Below are positions 50,601 through 62,159 of a stretch of 64,000 nucleotides of DNA, piece by piece. A program made the translations under genes and the position numbers. The DNA comes from Strigamia acuminata (Eukaryota; Arthropoda; Chilopoda; Geophilomorpha; Linotaeniidae): contig OX442317.1 in assembly GCA_949358305.1 (NCBI GenBank), forward strand, positions 10,358,186-10,422,185. Reading direction: 5' to 3'. Within the stretch, counting starts at the first letter, position 1. Every line of letters starts with the position of its first letter. The notes beneath the pieces were generated by a model. The model did no database searches. It saw only the letters and a program-made list of their open reading frames with translations, and was not told where the DNA came from.

Positions 50601-51580
50601 CCCACCACACCAAAATAACGCAAATTGGGCCGGCTGGATTGGCACAATGGTGTGATTTACATTTTCCCATTGATTCGTAGGGATTTGTAAGGATTTGTAT
50701 TGAAAGTAATGCAAAACGTTGGGATTTAGTTGTGTGGATTTAATATTTCTTTGGTGATATGAGATTTCACCTAATGTCAGCTCGGCTGCATCAGTCCAGG
50801 GCACCGAGCCAAGAATGTGCGAAAAATGCTGAATATCAAGCATGCTACAGCTACAGGCACATCTCTTTTCGCCTGTACTCTATTAAATAGCTTTAAGCTT
50901 ATTTAAATTTCACGCAATATTTTCTAACTATTTTTAATACTTGGCTGCCTGTCTAAGCTTTGCTTCAAACACCTCCCACAATTCCCCGCGCAGTGCGCAC
51001 GGTCAGTTGATCGTCTATCGGCGCAGCTATGTTGATAATGATCGCACGTATTGTACAATGAAATGTAACCGGTAGTGTCAACGATTATTGCCACTTTAAG
51101 AGGATTTTTTCCATTTTTCGGTGCAGATACTTTAAGTTGTTGACTATTATGACTGAAAAATGGTTTGTGTGTTTGTTCGCCTTGCGTTTGCTTGTAAACA
51201 GGATGCAGCCAGGTGAACCTTCGTTACGAGTTGAGCACCATCGTAATAATTGTTGACAGCGGAGTAATTATCCTTGTTGAAATTGCAGATTTGTACGTAT
51301 GTCATGATTTTAAGCTTTCAAATAAGTGCACAACCAAAAAAAGTGATTTTTTTACTTCTGAATTTCAAAGCGAGAAACGTTTTAAAATGCCTTTGTTTAT
51401 CCAACAAGTCGTGTCAACTGTCAACCGAAAAAGAGAAAAGAAAAGAAAAAGAAAAACGTCTTTGTAATAAAAAAAAAGTTGATTAAAAATGATAGGGCGT
51501 GCGTACAAACTTAACTTAGTGTCAGTGAGAAATAATGAGTTGGTTGGTGATGACGCTCCAGTGTTAATTTCTTTTTGCAG

Positions 51581-51673
51581 GTGCTTGTCTAGAGGGATGT
51601 CTTAATGGAGGAATGTGTTTCAACTCTGTATGCGCCTGTGCGCACGGATATTACGGGCCTCGATGCCAATTCA
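51581..51673 (+). CDS. WIF1/shf: WIF1/Shifted-like gene, EGF-module exon
   Basis: This 93-base exon is phase 1 to phase 1, with acceptor TTTCTTTTTGCAG and donor TTCA|GTAAGT, the classic EGF shuffling phase. With the preceding G it encodes GACLEGCLNGGMCFNSVCAC, then AHGYYGPRCQF. All six EGF cysteines are present with spacing C-x3-C-x5-C-x4-C-x-C-x8-C. NGG after Cys2 and GYYG-x-x-C at the end are typical of the short EGF repeats of WIF1/Shifted, where EGF1 directly follows the WIF domain. No calcium-binding consensus is seen. In WIF1 the EGF repeats contact heparan sulphate. Confidence 0.95.
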
Positions 51674-51754
51674 GTAAGTAACCCAGCTTGGAATTAAAGA
51701 CGATATTCTTATTTTCCTTCCTTAAATAATAGTTTAGAAAATTAAAAATTAAAC

Positions 51755-51774
51755 CTCGAGAAATTCGGCACGAG
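51755..51774 (+). other. XhoI site plus cDNA EcoRI-adapter-like string
   Basis: CTCGAG (51755-51760), one A, then AATTCGGCACGAG (51762-51774). From memory the last 13 bases equal the EcoRI adapter used in directional lambda-ZAP type cDNA libraries, in which XhoI is the other cloning site. It may be contamination, a mis-join, or coincidence. Confidence 0.4.
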
Positions 51775-52438
51775 ATGTGCCAAGAAAGTGAAATCAAAAA
51801 TTTAAACAATGGTTAGACATTAGAATATTAAATAGCCTACGTACTTGTTGTAAACATGCATGTTAATGACTCAATTATCCAAATTAATAGTACCACAAAT
51901 ACAGAAGTGGATAATCGATAGAGCAATAATACAATTTTATGAGCATGCACTGTGTTCGATCAATTTTATAATTTCATAGCTTTCAAGCTGTTGAAAGCCA
52001 ATTGGATGCTGTCGTTCTGGGATATTCACGGCAGGAAAAAGTCCTCTTGAATGCTACGTATATCTGCATCTGTATTCCAAAACAGACGAAAAATTACCAA
52101 AAAAAAGGGAAAAAAATTGCCTGAAAATAGCCACTTTAAGAACTCCATTTTCCCATTTCACTAACGTCTTGATACTAAATAGATAATGGAAAGTAAATTA
52201 CAAGGTATCTTGGGATTGCTTATGGTATTAAAATATCATTTTTTATGCTTCAGATTATTACATTTTACCACAAATCAAGAGATAACATTAGGTACATTCG
52301 AAAAGTTAATTTAGACTAAAAAGCATTTTTATACAACATTTTAAACAAGCAATTAAACTGTTGGTGTCATTTGATCTTGTCAGCCTAACTGATGCTTGTC
52401 TCAATCCAACTTTAAAAATGGTAGCTGAGCTGATCTAG

Positions 52439-53556
52439 TCTAAGCCATCCAATACCGGACCATTTTTCGGAACCGGGATTCTGGTACTGAATTTTTTTGT
52501 TTCTGATAAAACGGTATCCCAACCTTTTATCATTTTTTGCCTGTAAATTCCGACCCTGAAAATCTTTTTTTTTTTTTAGTTCATTTTGATCGATTTAGCA
52601 CGTTTTGCGAAAACAAATGGTTGGAACTGAAATGTTGTTTGAAATGTTGTTTAAAATGTTGTTTAGTTCAAATGACTTTTTGAATGCAGCTATGTCATAC
52701 CAAAGTGTTTTGAAGGAGTAAATAAACGCTGTAGACTTGTACGAATGCATTTGCTGCATTTATCTCGGTGAAATACTGTATAAACAGTTTGGTTTGGGGG
52801 GGTGTTGCCAAGTTTTCTATCTAAGTTATGGTCCGATTGAGTTGAAAGATGGCTTATTCGAACCAGAGTGTTTCAATGACAAGACCCACTTAATTTGGTT
52901 AGCTTCTGAGAAATCACAAAAAAAAAGTTACTGAAAAAAATTCTTTTTTCTGTTTTCCAGCTACGTGGCCATTCAAATTTAATTTTTTTTTAAAACATAA
53001 AAATAAAAGGTGGTTTGAAAGCTTGGACCACCCCAAACATTTTCTAAAGTGTGACAGATACTTATAAATGTGTGTAAATTAGCCAGCTGAATAGGCAGTT
53101 TATGGGAAAGGTTTTCACCGAAAACGCATCAAATAATTTTTCACAAGCAGTATTTTTTCGTAATAAAGTAAAATAAAATAGCTACAATGTTAAATATTTT
53201 TATTTTAATCGTGATATTTTAATAGTAATTTTTGTTTATTTTTTTTTAAATATTAATTTGAATAGGTTGTAGCAGTTTGATGAATGTGGGGTTGTTATGT
53301 TATTGAAATTTTTTTTTTAAATTGATAAATTGAGAGTTTATAAGATTTTTCAGTTAAGAAATTCTCATTTTTAAGTTAAAAAATTGATATATTCTCATTT
53401 TTATTTTTAAAAATATGCCATTCAACATGCGTTGTAACTATCACAGTGACCCCTAACGGAAGAAACCGGTACCAATACCAACTAAAGACGGTATTCGGTA
53501 TTTTCTTAAAAAACACCGGTTTTTGATATCGGTAAATACCGGTAGAGAAGCCCTAG
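52439..53556. mobile_element. Possible decayed hAT-type element with ACCGGT-rich ends
   Basis: The right end, read on the minus strand, is CTAGGGCTTCTCTACCGGTA, then TTTACCGATATCAAAAACCG. The left end reads CTAAGCCATCCAATACCGGA, then TTCGGAACCGGGATTCTGG. Both ends share a CTA(A/G)G(C/G)C..TACCGG layout and dense ACCGG/CGGTA words, unlike the interior. No clean target duplication or transposase was seen. Confidence 0.3.
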
Positions 53557-54352
53557 ACTTCCAAGATGTATTTTAAGATCTTGGAATTGGATTGTAAAAT
53601 AGGCAAATTAATCATGGCCTGTCTGTGATTCTGATTTCTGACTTTAAAAAATGTTAAGTACCGGTAGTTATTGCAAGTTTTGATAAGTGAAATGTGTTTA
53701 CTGAATTTGTGAAAGATCTGTCATTCAAGTAAGGGTTAATTGACAGCCCCTGAAAAATGCTGAAATGCAATTCATGCTTAGAGGCCATTCATCGAAGGCT
53801 GAAAGACTTTGCACTCTTTTGACACTGTTATCACTACTACAGCTCGCGACTAAAAGGAAGTGATGCAATTCTGAAGGGAAAGCAAAGCAGAAAAATGTTA
53901 CCGCTTTGTCAACAACATTTCTTTGACTTTGAAAGCACTTTCACTTTGTGCGCTCTTCGTGCATTGTGGTAGTCTCTGTACAAGTACTCTGCCGGTAGCT
54001 ACATTATTACATTTCCAATAACCCACGTGATTATTTGTGGCAATTCAGCCTCCGTATTAATTTAATTAGTTTCCAGTAAACTTATCATTTATTAAAGCCT
54101 GTGTCATGAACAAAATAGATTAAATGCCTACCATTTTTGACAATAGATGGCCGCATTGCACAAACAAGTGAGAATACAAGCTGTGATTTGGTCTTTTTCT
54201 TCTTCTTTTTCTTTTTTGCCAATTTCCAACTCTTAGTTCTGCTTTAAGTCGTCAGTATCTTTCTCTTTCTCCCCTTCCACTGACTGCACACGATTTTATC
54301 CGCTTTCTAAATCTCTCACAACTTTTCTTTTATCTCTACTTTCCATCACCAG

Positions 54353-54433
54353 GGCGCTGCGACAAACATCGCTGCACAAGAACAACTCGCTTTTGCCCCA
54401 TCAACCGTTGTCACCATAGCGACCAAAGCAAAA
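54353..54433 (+). CDS. WIF1/shf: WIF1/Shifted-like gene, non-EGF Cys-rich exon
   Basis: This 81-base exon is phase 1 to phase 1, with acceptor CTTTCCATCACCAG and donor AAAA|GTAAGT. Joined to the EGF exon it encodes RRCDKHRCTRTTRFCPINRC, then HHSDQSK. It has two C-x4-C pairs (CDKHRC and CPINRC) separated by six residues, is strongly basic, and has no NGG or GYxG, so it is not an EGF repeat. Its phase, length divisible by three, cysteine content and strong donor support a real exon. Family members have EGF2 at this point. Basic residues would suit heparan-sulphate binding, which is inference. Confidence 0.72.
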
Positions 54434-55042
54434 GTAAGTCTGACTGTGATTAACCTTCTATCTCATTAATTAGATGTGATAAAAAGTCGCGCGGCGCCGA
54501 GAACCGAGAACCGAGAACCGAGATGCAGTTTGCAATCGTGCTGCAATCGTGGCATTGCAGTGATTTTGCAGCTGCAGTTCAGTTTTTGAAGTGTAATGGT
54601 CTGTAATCGCTCTAATTCGTGATTAGATGTCTCTGGACAGTGGGCAGCACACTAGAGAAAGAGCTCGTAATGTTTAAAAGCTTTTATAACTGCTTGCAAA
54701 TGGCTTTTAATTAATTACATCACTGTTCATTAATTAGAGCCATTTGTAATGGTGAGGATGCTAAAGCGTGTCGTCTCAACTCATTCCTAACTTTTTGCAA
54801 ACAATTTGCTGACCTGGGTTACATTGGTGCAAATAAATAAGCCACAAATACAATTCAATTTGAATAGAATGAGAAATACCAAGGGTTAGGAACTTTACAT
54901 TTCAAACTCCAGTTTGTATGTTTACATTTTTTTAAATTATCTTGTGGTATATAGTTTGTGTGCAAGATCGAAAAATACACAAAATTAAAGCTAGATTAAT
55001 GTTTTGAAAGAACAAAGTCACCGAGTACCAAAAATAAATATT

Positions 55043-55074
55043 GAAATTAAAATTAAAATTAAAATTAAAATTAA
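55043..55074. repeat. (AAATTA)n-like microsatellite
   Basis: Five or so tandem AAAATT units. Confidence 0.85.
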
Positions 55075-55454
55075 TACATGTTAAAAAAGAAAATCCAGCA
55101 GTTTTAATGTTTGTAAAATTGATGGTGATCGGCTGTGCACATGCTCAGTGAGAAGTCTCATCTCCATAAGACAAATAAAGAGAAGTGAAGTGAAGAGAAG
55201 AGAAGAGAAGGCAGACGGATCCCGTCTTCTTTTCGGGTTTCAACGGAGCTATCTATTCAGATTAAAGTTCAATTACCATGTCATTGTCAGTAGCTGTATT
55301 CAATGCTTAGAAGCAAAGACGGGTTTCTTTTGAGTTTGCAGAGCTGTGCGGTGGCTCCAGGTGCCTTCCTTTCAAGACGCTAAAATGGCTTCTGGGTCAA
55401 ATTGATAGCAAAAAACATGAGAAATAAAATTGCACCTTTTTAAACTATTTCTTT

Positions 55455-55661
55455 TTTGGCACAAAAATGCCCCTTTTTTTACTAAAAATGAACTTTATTG
55501 CACAAAAATGTACTTTTTTGCACAAAAATGTACTTTTTTTGCACAAAAATGTACTTTTTTGCACAAAAATGTACTTTTTTGCACAAAAATGTACTTTTTT
55601 GCACAAAAATGTACTTTTTTTTACACAAAAATGTACTTTTTTGCACAAAAATGCAATTTAT
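55455..55661 (+). repeat. Minisatellite, 20-bp unit
   Basis: About ten tandem copies of GCACAAAAATGTACTTTTTT with small changes at the ends (GCCCC, AACTTTATT, GCAATTTATT). Because 20 is not a multiple of three and no stop arises in the array in several frames, it creates overlapping frames on both strands. These are artefacts, not genes. Confidence 0.95.
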
Positions 55662-56671
55662 TGTGGCAGATGGAATTTCCATATCTTAAAAAGTAAAAAA
55701 GAAATCAATGAACAAACAATTAAAACAATTTTATCATTAAAAAGTCAATTGTTGGAGATTTATTGCTTCGCTTTATTCCCTTGGAGAATTCCCACGAGCA
55801 TGTAGCTTAACCGTGATGCCGTATCCGAATCCGCCGCCGACGCCGAGGCGTCGTTTACCCGCGTTGAAGCTTAAGCACAAGCGCAAGCACATGAACCGGA
55901 AGTTTCTATTTAATTTCTACTTCCCTCCACTCTTATCTCCTCTCTCCCCGACTTGATATTGGCTCGAGCGACACTGACAACGTAGTTAAAGTCTAATTGA
56001 ATGGCGCCATTACTGCCCCCTTATTGGTGCACCTGATATTTTTCCTGGGAACAATTTTTACAAGCCAAGTGCCACACAAGATTAGATTTACTCAATTACC
56101 CCACTCACTCCACTCGGCTCGGCTCGGCTCTGCTCCGCTCCAACTCCAACCGTGCTTACAAACACGCGAGGAGCCAAATGTCCATCAAGTTGAAAAAGAA
56201 AGATGGCGGATAGCTGCGACATCTCAAAGTGCAAATTGATTAAGAGAGCGACATAATTCGTGGCGTGTTCAGCTTTAAAAGTTTGATGAAAACAATTTCC
56301 TTTCTTCTCTTATGATTTCCAAGATGTTAAAATCTCTTGCTTGCACAAGTTATGGGTAAATGAGGCGCCCTCTATGCGCGTATATGAATGTTAAAAGTGG
56401 TTTGGAGCGCGCATGCTCGCACTATAAGCCCCCTATCTGTGGAAAAGAGCAAATGAACATCAACTCGAGTCTATTGGCAAATGGGAAGTGAAAGGAGGTA
56501 GCGGATGGGGGGATGGGACGCTGGGAAATTGCCACACGACGACCATCAAGAGTCGTTTGGGCGCGACAGGGGCGCCCTCGCGTGGAAATTGTCAGCAAAC
56601 GACGACCCAGCAAATCTTCTCATCACTAGGCGCTCTCCTCAGCCTCCTCAACAACGCGCCAATCTCTTTCC

Positions 56672-56748
56672 CTTCCTCTCTCGCTCTCTCATTCTCTCGC
56701 TCTCTCATTCTCTCATTCTCTCTCTCTCGCTCTCTCTCGCCTCTCGAA
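56672..56748. repeat. CT-rich microsatellite
   Basis: Runs of CTCTCTCGCTCTCTCATTCT. Confidence 0.9.
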
Positions 56749-57499
56749 TCGCCCACTCATATCTATTTATTTGCACACAAATCTTATTGATGTTTGTTCA
56801 TACTAAAGTCGCTGTAATTAAAGTCTTGTTGTTGTTGTTGTTGTTCGTGCCGTCTGAATGGCTTTTTATTTAGTTGGTTAGGTTATTTTATTATTTATTT
56901 TTATTCTCGCAGTGCAAATTGGATTTGAATTGCATAAAGTGTTGTAAAATACAATGTGAGTTTAGTGGTCCGGTTATCGTGATGGTTGGGTCTTACCACA
57001 ACCATACCAGCGAGTTTACGCTAAATTTAAACTCGGTTAGCGTTTGTTTTTTTTATATGGTGGCTTGATATTTGATAAGTAAATCTGAAATGCGTACTTG
57101 TAATTTAAGCCAGGCAGCACAAACCTCTACAGTAGGCAATCCAATTAGCTATTTTAATTTAACCGAGTTCTTTCTCTCAGTAGTGATGACAAAAGAGATA
57201 TAAGCTTATGTGGCTGCTGGGACTGGACTGGACTCGAAATTAAAATTGATTGAAACGTAAGCTCGCTTGTTAAGAAACTAATATCTAATAAGATTTCCAA
57301 TCGAGTCGTTATTTAAAAATATTATATTATTCCATACTTACCGTGATCTCGTGCGCTGTTTCCCAAGGACATTAAATCTGACAATGTGAGTGTGGATGGA
57401 AATGATGTCCCTAAACTGACACACGGCTCGGTTTATTCAGGTACAGCGTAGCTAATCTTGGAAATGCGTGTTGGGTGAATCGTAAGTTGTGTAGAGTGA

Positions 57500-57697
<198 letters not shown>

Positions 57698-58614
57698 TGA
57701 TCCAATTAAGCGCTGTTGGGCAAAAGATGCCCTCAGAAGCAAGAAACTGACATTTTAATTCTATTAGATCAATTTGGCAGTTTTTAATAATTTTTATCGC
57801 TAAATGGTTTAATTTATCTACGCTGCAAAAAAAAATGATTCCCTATGGTGATGATAAAAATAGTTAGGAAGGCTATTTAAAAGGAACAGTCATAATCTAG
57901 TTTATTTTTATATTATCGTTGAAAGGTTATTTTCCATTTCCATTTGCATTTCGACAAGGCAACCCCTTGAGCTTCACTGCAAAGTACCAAGCAGCTAAGC
58001 AAGCCAGCCAGTGTATTCGTATTGATGATAATATTTGCCCAAGTCTGGAAGTTTGACTTTTGAATTTGGTTTAAGAGTGTTTTTGGTGTCCGTTCTGTTT
58101 GTATAAAACATGAAAAACCACGCATCTTGAATGTACCGCGTGTAAGATTGAATTTACATATATTTCTGCAAATATACATAACATTTTTATTTGTGCAGTC
58201 ATGGACAAAATGCTAGTAAACATGGGTCCAAACGTGAAGTAGCCTTCGCATTTTTGACAAGATATTCATGAGATCATTGACATTATAATTCCCGTTTTTG
58301 TCACCGTTTGGCACTGTGCCTAGTTGTAATAAAAGTCACAGTCAATCAGAGCAGCACTAACCGTAGGATGCCGATAGAATTATCAAAATCTATCGGCACA
58401 CTAGCTGCTTGGCTGCTTCGTGGTGCGTAACGTGACAAACGTCAAATGTAATGCAAATAAATTCCTAAGAATTACCAATTTGCAACCCAGCCATTTGTTT
58501 CTATCAATAACATCACACAAATTCAATCTTGCGGCTCTTTTTTTTCCCACCGCAGAACGATACACTTTAATGAAATGATTGTATTAACATTTATTTTTCT
58601 CATTTTCTTTAAAG

Positions 58615-58664
58615 GAATTTGTCATCGCTGTCGACATCACAGGGGAAGTCGAACCGACAGATGA
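58615..58664 (+). CDS. WIF1/shf: Alternative terminal exon candidate (short basic tail)
   Basis: A strong acceptor (TTTTTCTCATTTTCTTTAAAG) precedes a phase-1 frame. Joined to exon 54353-54433 it encodes RICHRCRHHRGSRTDR and stops at TGA 58662-58664. AATAAA follows at 58732. Phase, Cys/Arg/His content and polyadenylation signal fit a terminal exon, giving a shorter protein with a CxxC and a very basic end. It competes with 62023-62159, and both could be used as alternative ends. Either may be a decoy. Confidence 0.38.
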
Positions 58665-58731
58665 ACGTATTAATAAATTGATTCGCTGATGCATCAATGC
58701 TAGACGTCGACCAAAGAAGTCGAAGGAATTA

Positions 58732-58737
58732 AATAAA
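58732..58737 (+). promoter_or_regulatory. Polyadenylation signal AATAAA
   Basis: AATAAA lies 68 bases after the stop of the candidate exon 58615-58664, within an A-rich (AAAAAT)n tract that also yields further AATAAA words by chance. Confidence 0.35.
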
Positions 58738-61143
58738 AAAAAATAAAACATAAAAAATAAAAAATAAAAAATAAAAAAGAGAAGAAAAATGTCTCTTTTG
58801 CTGTACATTTTCGTTTTATTGTAAATGACTTAATTAAAGTTGAAAGAAAAAAAATTGGTTGCTTTATATTTTTTCTTTCATTCAAGTCGATGACCGCACG
58901 AAGACATTGTAAATACGATTTCAGTGTCCCTTAGGACCCTCACGTGACATTTTTATTGAGCAGCGATGCTGCGAAAACTTCCCCGTTGACCAGTCCTTAA
59001 AGAGGTGTCAACTCAGGTGAAAGGCATTGCCTCCTTAATATTACGTCTTTATCTCGAAGCAATTTTTCTTTCTTTTCACCACCCATTTCTTCCACGTAAA
59101 TAAATTTTTATTTCGCAAAATTGGGGTGGCAAATGAAAATTAAGGGTTTTTTTTGGGTTTTTTTTTTTTATTTACAATGGTTTGTGATGAGTTGTTTCAT
59201 GTTTCTGGCACGGTATCAGCTGATAAATGAAATATGTTGTGAAGGAGGAACATTTTTTATGCGATTGTTCAGAATTGAGTCAATAAATATCAATAAAATT
59301 TTGGAATGATAAAAAATAAAACAAAAAGTAAAAGACTTTTTTTTAGTTGATGGCAACCAAAATAGAAGAAAAAAATTGTTTTAAAAAATACATTTATTTT
59401 TTTCAATTTTTAATAAAAATGATGCGTGAGTTGCTTGCAAAATGTTCCATATCCGAATCCATCAAGGAAGTTGGTGGTTCGTTTTATAACTTATGGAACA
59501 GTTGAAATTAGCAAGTATTTTGTGGTTAATTTTTAAGCAAGTTGATTAAAAATTATAGTTCTAATTTTGAGTCTGAATGCTGAAACTTTAATATTCACAC
59601 TAAATAGAATTAATGCATAATTTCAAATTAAATATGAGAAGATTTCTCGTTGGGAGTAATAACACAAGTAATAATCAAATTAAATCAAATTGTATTATAT
59701 ATGTCAATTTGTGGTAAGGTAAGACGGTTAAATGCATCAGAAACCAAAGATCAAAAGAGAAATCACAAGTTAGTGTTCTAAGGTTAGTCTTGCTACTATT
59801 GACTAATGTGACTTTTATTAGAACAAAGAACACTGCCGGGTATGTTGACAGAAAATAGAATTAACATTTCATTATTGAATATTCAAAGTAGAGGCCATAT
59901 CCAGGATGGCATATCCTGAATTATCAAGCTTGCTTCATTTTAAACAATGTTGAAATAATATCGATTTAAACATCTATTATGTTGGTTAAAATAACATAAC
60001 GTTGCGATCAATGTTTTATGTAAAATGTACTGTACAAATACATTTTTACAACATTAAAAATATATGTTTGTTGTTTACTATGATTATTGCTGATTGCACA
60101 ATGATAATTTTTGTTACGATTATCATCAAATGCAAATGACATTAATTACCATTAGTGTACATTTTTTTTGATAAAGTAAGCTAATTGCTTTAATGATGAA
60201 AATTCATTTGGGAAATGAATCAGAGCAACGGGAAAATAATCTCTCTTATTTTTTTTTTTTTTTAAATTTTACTTGAGCAGGAAAGAAAAGAAAAGAATAG
60301 AAAAGAAAAATACTTTTGTTTCTGTGTTCAGGTGAAAATTAATGATTTTTAATCTACTTTTAATGCATGTGATTAATTCGGTAGGAAACCCAATTTAATG
60401 GACCATTAGAATCCCACGCTGTTCAGGTTAAAATTGTAACCGAAAGCGAAAGCGGAGTTTGTTTTTATGTACCGTGGCCTGCTCTTATCTGGACGTGCAG
60501 TTCCAGCACATTTAAGATCGCCGGTTTTAAATTGCCATCATTTAATTGGACCATTAAATCAAGATTCAATCAATTCACCGATACAGGGAAAAAAATCTCG
60601 TCTAAAAACATCCCGGCACTAGTTTTATGCTTTTTAATTCCATATAAACTATCAGTTGGCAGCGATGTAATTCGCATCACCATTTAGAATAGCGCGCTTT
60701 TAATGGCAACCACTGCAAGTTATGTTAACGGTTTTTGCACAAAAGAAAAAGAAAGAAAAGGAAGGAGTTTTCAGTTTGATAAAAGCTGTGAGATATCCAT
60801 CAACAAATGTGTAACTCACTTATATAGCATTTAAACATCACTTTTTTTTTCACTTTTTCTCAATTTTGGAAGAAGGAAGAAAGTTGAAAAACAAAAGTGA
60901 GATTAAATCGTAAAAAGATTTTTTTTTTTAAATTAAAAAAAAAAAATTCAATCAAACATTTGCTCTCAGCTTGAAATATGTTTATTTTTTCCACGGGAAA
61001 ACACGAGACACTAATTGAGTTTCAACTTCAGCCAACTTCAAATTTTCTTTTCAGAATCCATATCTTAATTGTTTTTCTAAAAAATTTGTAAAATTAATTT
61101 TGATTTTAATTAATTTATTTATTTTTTAAAAATTATTTCTGTC

Positions 61144-61189
61144 TATTTATTTATTTATTTATTTATTTATTTGTCTATTTATTTATTTA
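61144..61189. repeat. (TTTA)n microsatellite
   Basis: About ten TTTA units interrupted by TTGTCTA. Confidence 0.9.
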
Positions 61190-62022
61190 AAACTAAAAAA
61201 AAAGTTCCGATAAAACAAATGCGTCTAAATGTTTGCCTCTTTTTAGCGGCCAGTTAATCGCTATTTGTTGGTGCTGTCAGTCGACGTTCTTGGATCATTT
61301 ACTTTCACGCAACACTGATCGAAACAAGGTTGTCATTGGCTCAACTGCTCGACGAACGCCATCTTGGATGGTCGAGCAAATCGGTTGACTGATATGCCTG
61401 TTGTCATGGAAACCAATCCTATTTTAACCGTCGGTATCTTCCAAGAAGAAGTAATCCAGTGAAATGTTTGTATGGGCAAGTTTTATGCAGTTTGCTACAA
61501 ACTTTAAAACTTTTAAATCGTTTAATTATTTATTTTTCACACTCTATTAATTTAAATTGTTGTATTCATCAATAACAACTGATTTTTTTTTCTAATAGCT
61601 AATATATTCCCTACACAGTGATTGTAAGGTAAAACCTAATAAATGTTTTTTTCTTTTCTTTCTGTCAAACAATCATTGGAGTTGAAACATTTACTGTAAG
61701 TATATATTTCTATATTTATGTAAGATAATTTTTAATTTATATATTGGTGACTAGTGAATGTCTTTACTACACGTCAGCAGCGAAAACTAGGCTTCATTGC
61801 TATGCAGAAATTCTAGGATCTTTTTAGGATTAGTCAGAATAAAAGATGTACTCTGATCCAGATTTGGATGTCCACTGAATTATTTATTCATCGGATGAAC
61901 TGGGTTGCTAGGTAATGGGAACAATACAGCATTGTCGAAAATAGTTTACAAAATATGTTTGTTAGAATATTCAAAATGGCGAATGGTAATACACATCATT
62001 ACACTGACTTTTTTGTCTTTAG

Positions 62023-62159
62023 CAGAAAATTGTCCGCATTTTCCGTGTGATAAGCAGACAATGGAAAAGCCGTCGTCTCGTTTGAAAGGGTTTGACTTTA
62101 AAAGTGCTTCTAGAGTAGGTTCGTGTAATGTTGGTTTAGGTGACAGGGCTTTTCAGTAA
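62023..62159 (+). CDS. WIF1/shf: Terminal exon candidate of the WIF1/shf-like gene
   Basis: Acceptor GACTTTTTTGTCTTTAG leads into a phase-1 frame. Joined to 54353-54433 it encodes TENCPHFPCDKQTMEKPSSR, then LKGFDFKSASRVGSCNVGLG and DRAFQ, with stop TAA 62157-62159. It supplies a third C-x4-C pair (CPHFPC), continuing the motif of the previous exon, which is why I prefer it as the main end. AATAAA occurs at 62249. A GTAAGC donor overlaps the stop (after 62155, phase 2), so it could instead be internal. An alternative acceptor is three bases downstream. Confidence 0.47.

Larger units (their letters stand above)
36432..51580 (+). other. 15-kb intron of the WIF1/shf-like gene
   Basis: It is bounded by GTAAGC and TTTTTGCAG and has phase 1. 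It carries two hAT-like MITEs, a family A repeat, a Tc1/mariner-type MITE, a small hairpin and a possible retrocopy. No other gene is supported. Confidence 0.8.
51674..54352 (+). other. Intron with a possible transposon remnant
   Basis: A phase-1 intron of 2.7 kb. It includes a cDNA-adapter-like string at 51755-51774 and an ACCGGT-rich segment (52439-53556) that may be a decayed hAT element. I searched it for further EGF-type exons and found none. Confidence 0.75.

Noticed and set aside
55430-55805. Several open frames across the 20-bp minisatellite
   Set aside because: They are produced by the repeat unit itself, on both strands, and have no independent coding evidence.
56913-56955. Cys-rich AG/GT-bounded segment (CKLDLNCIKCCKIQ)
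   Set aside because: It is only open in phase 0, whereas the upstream WIF1/shf exon leaves in phase 1. Joining them gives an early stop, and it is too short to support alone.
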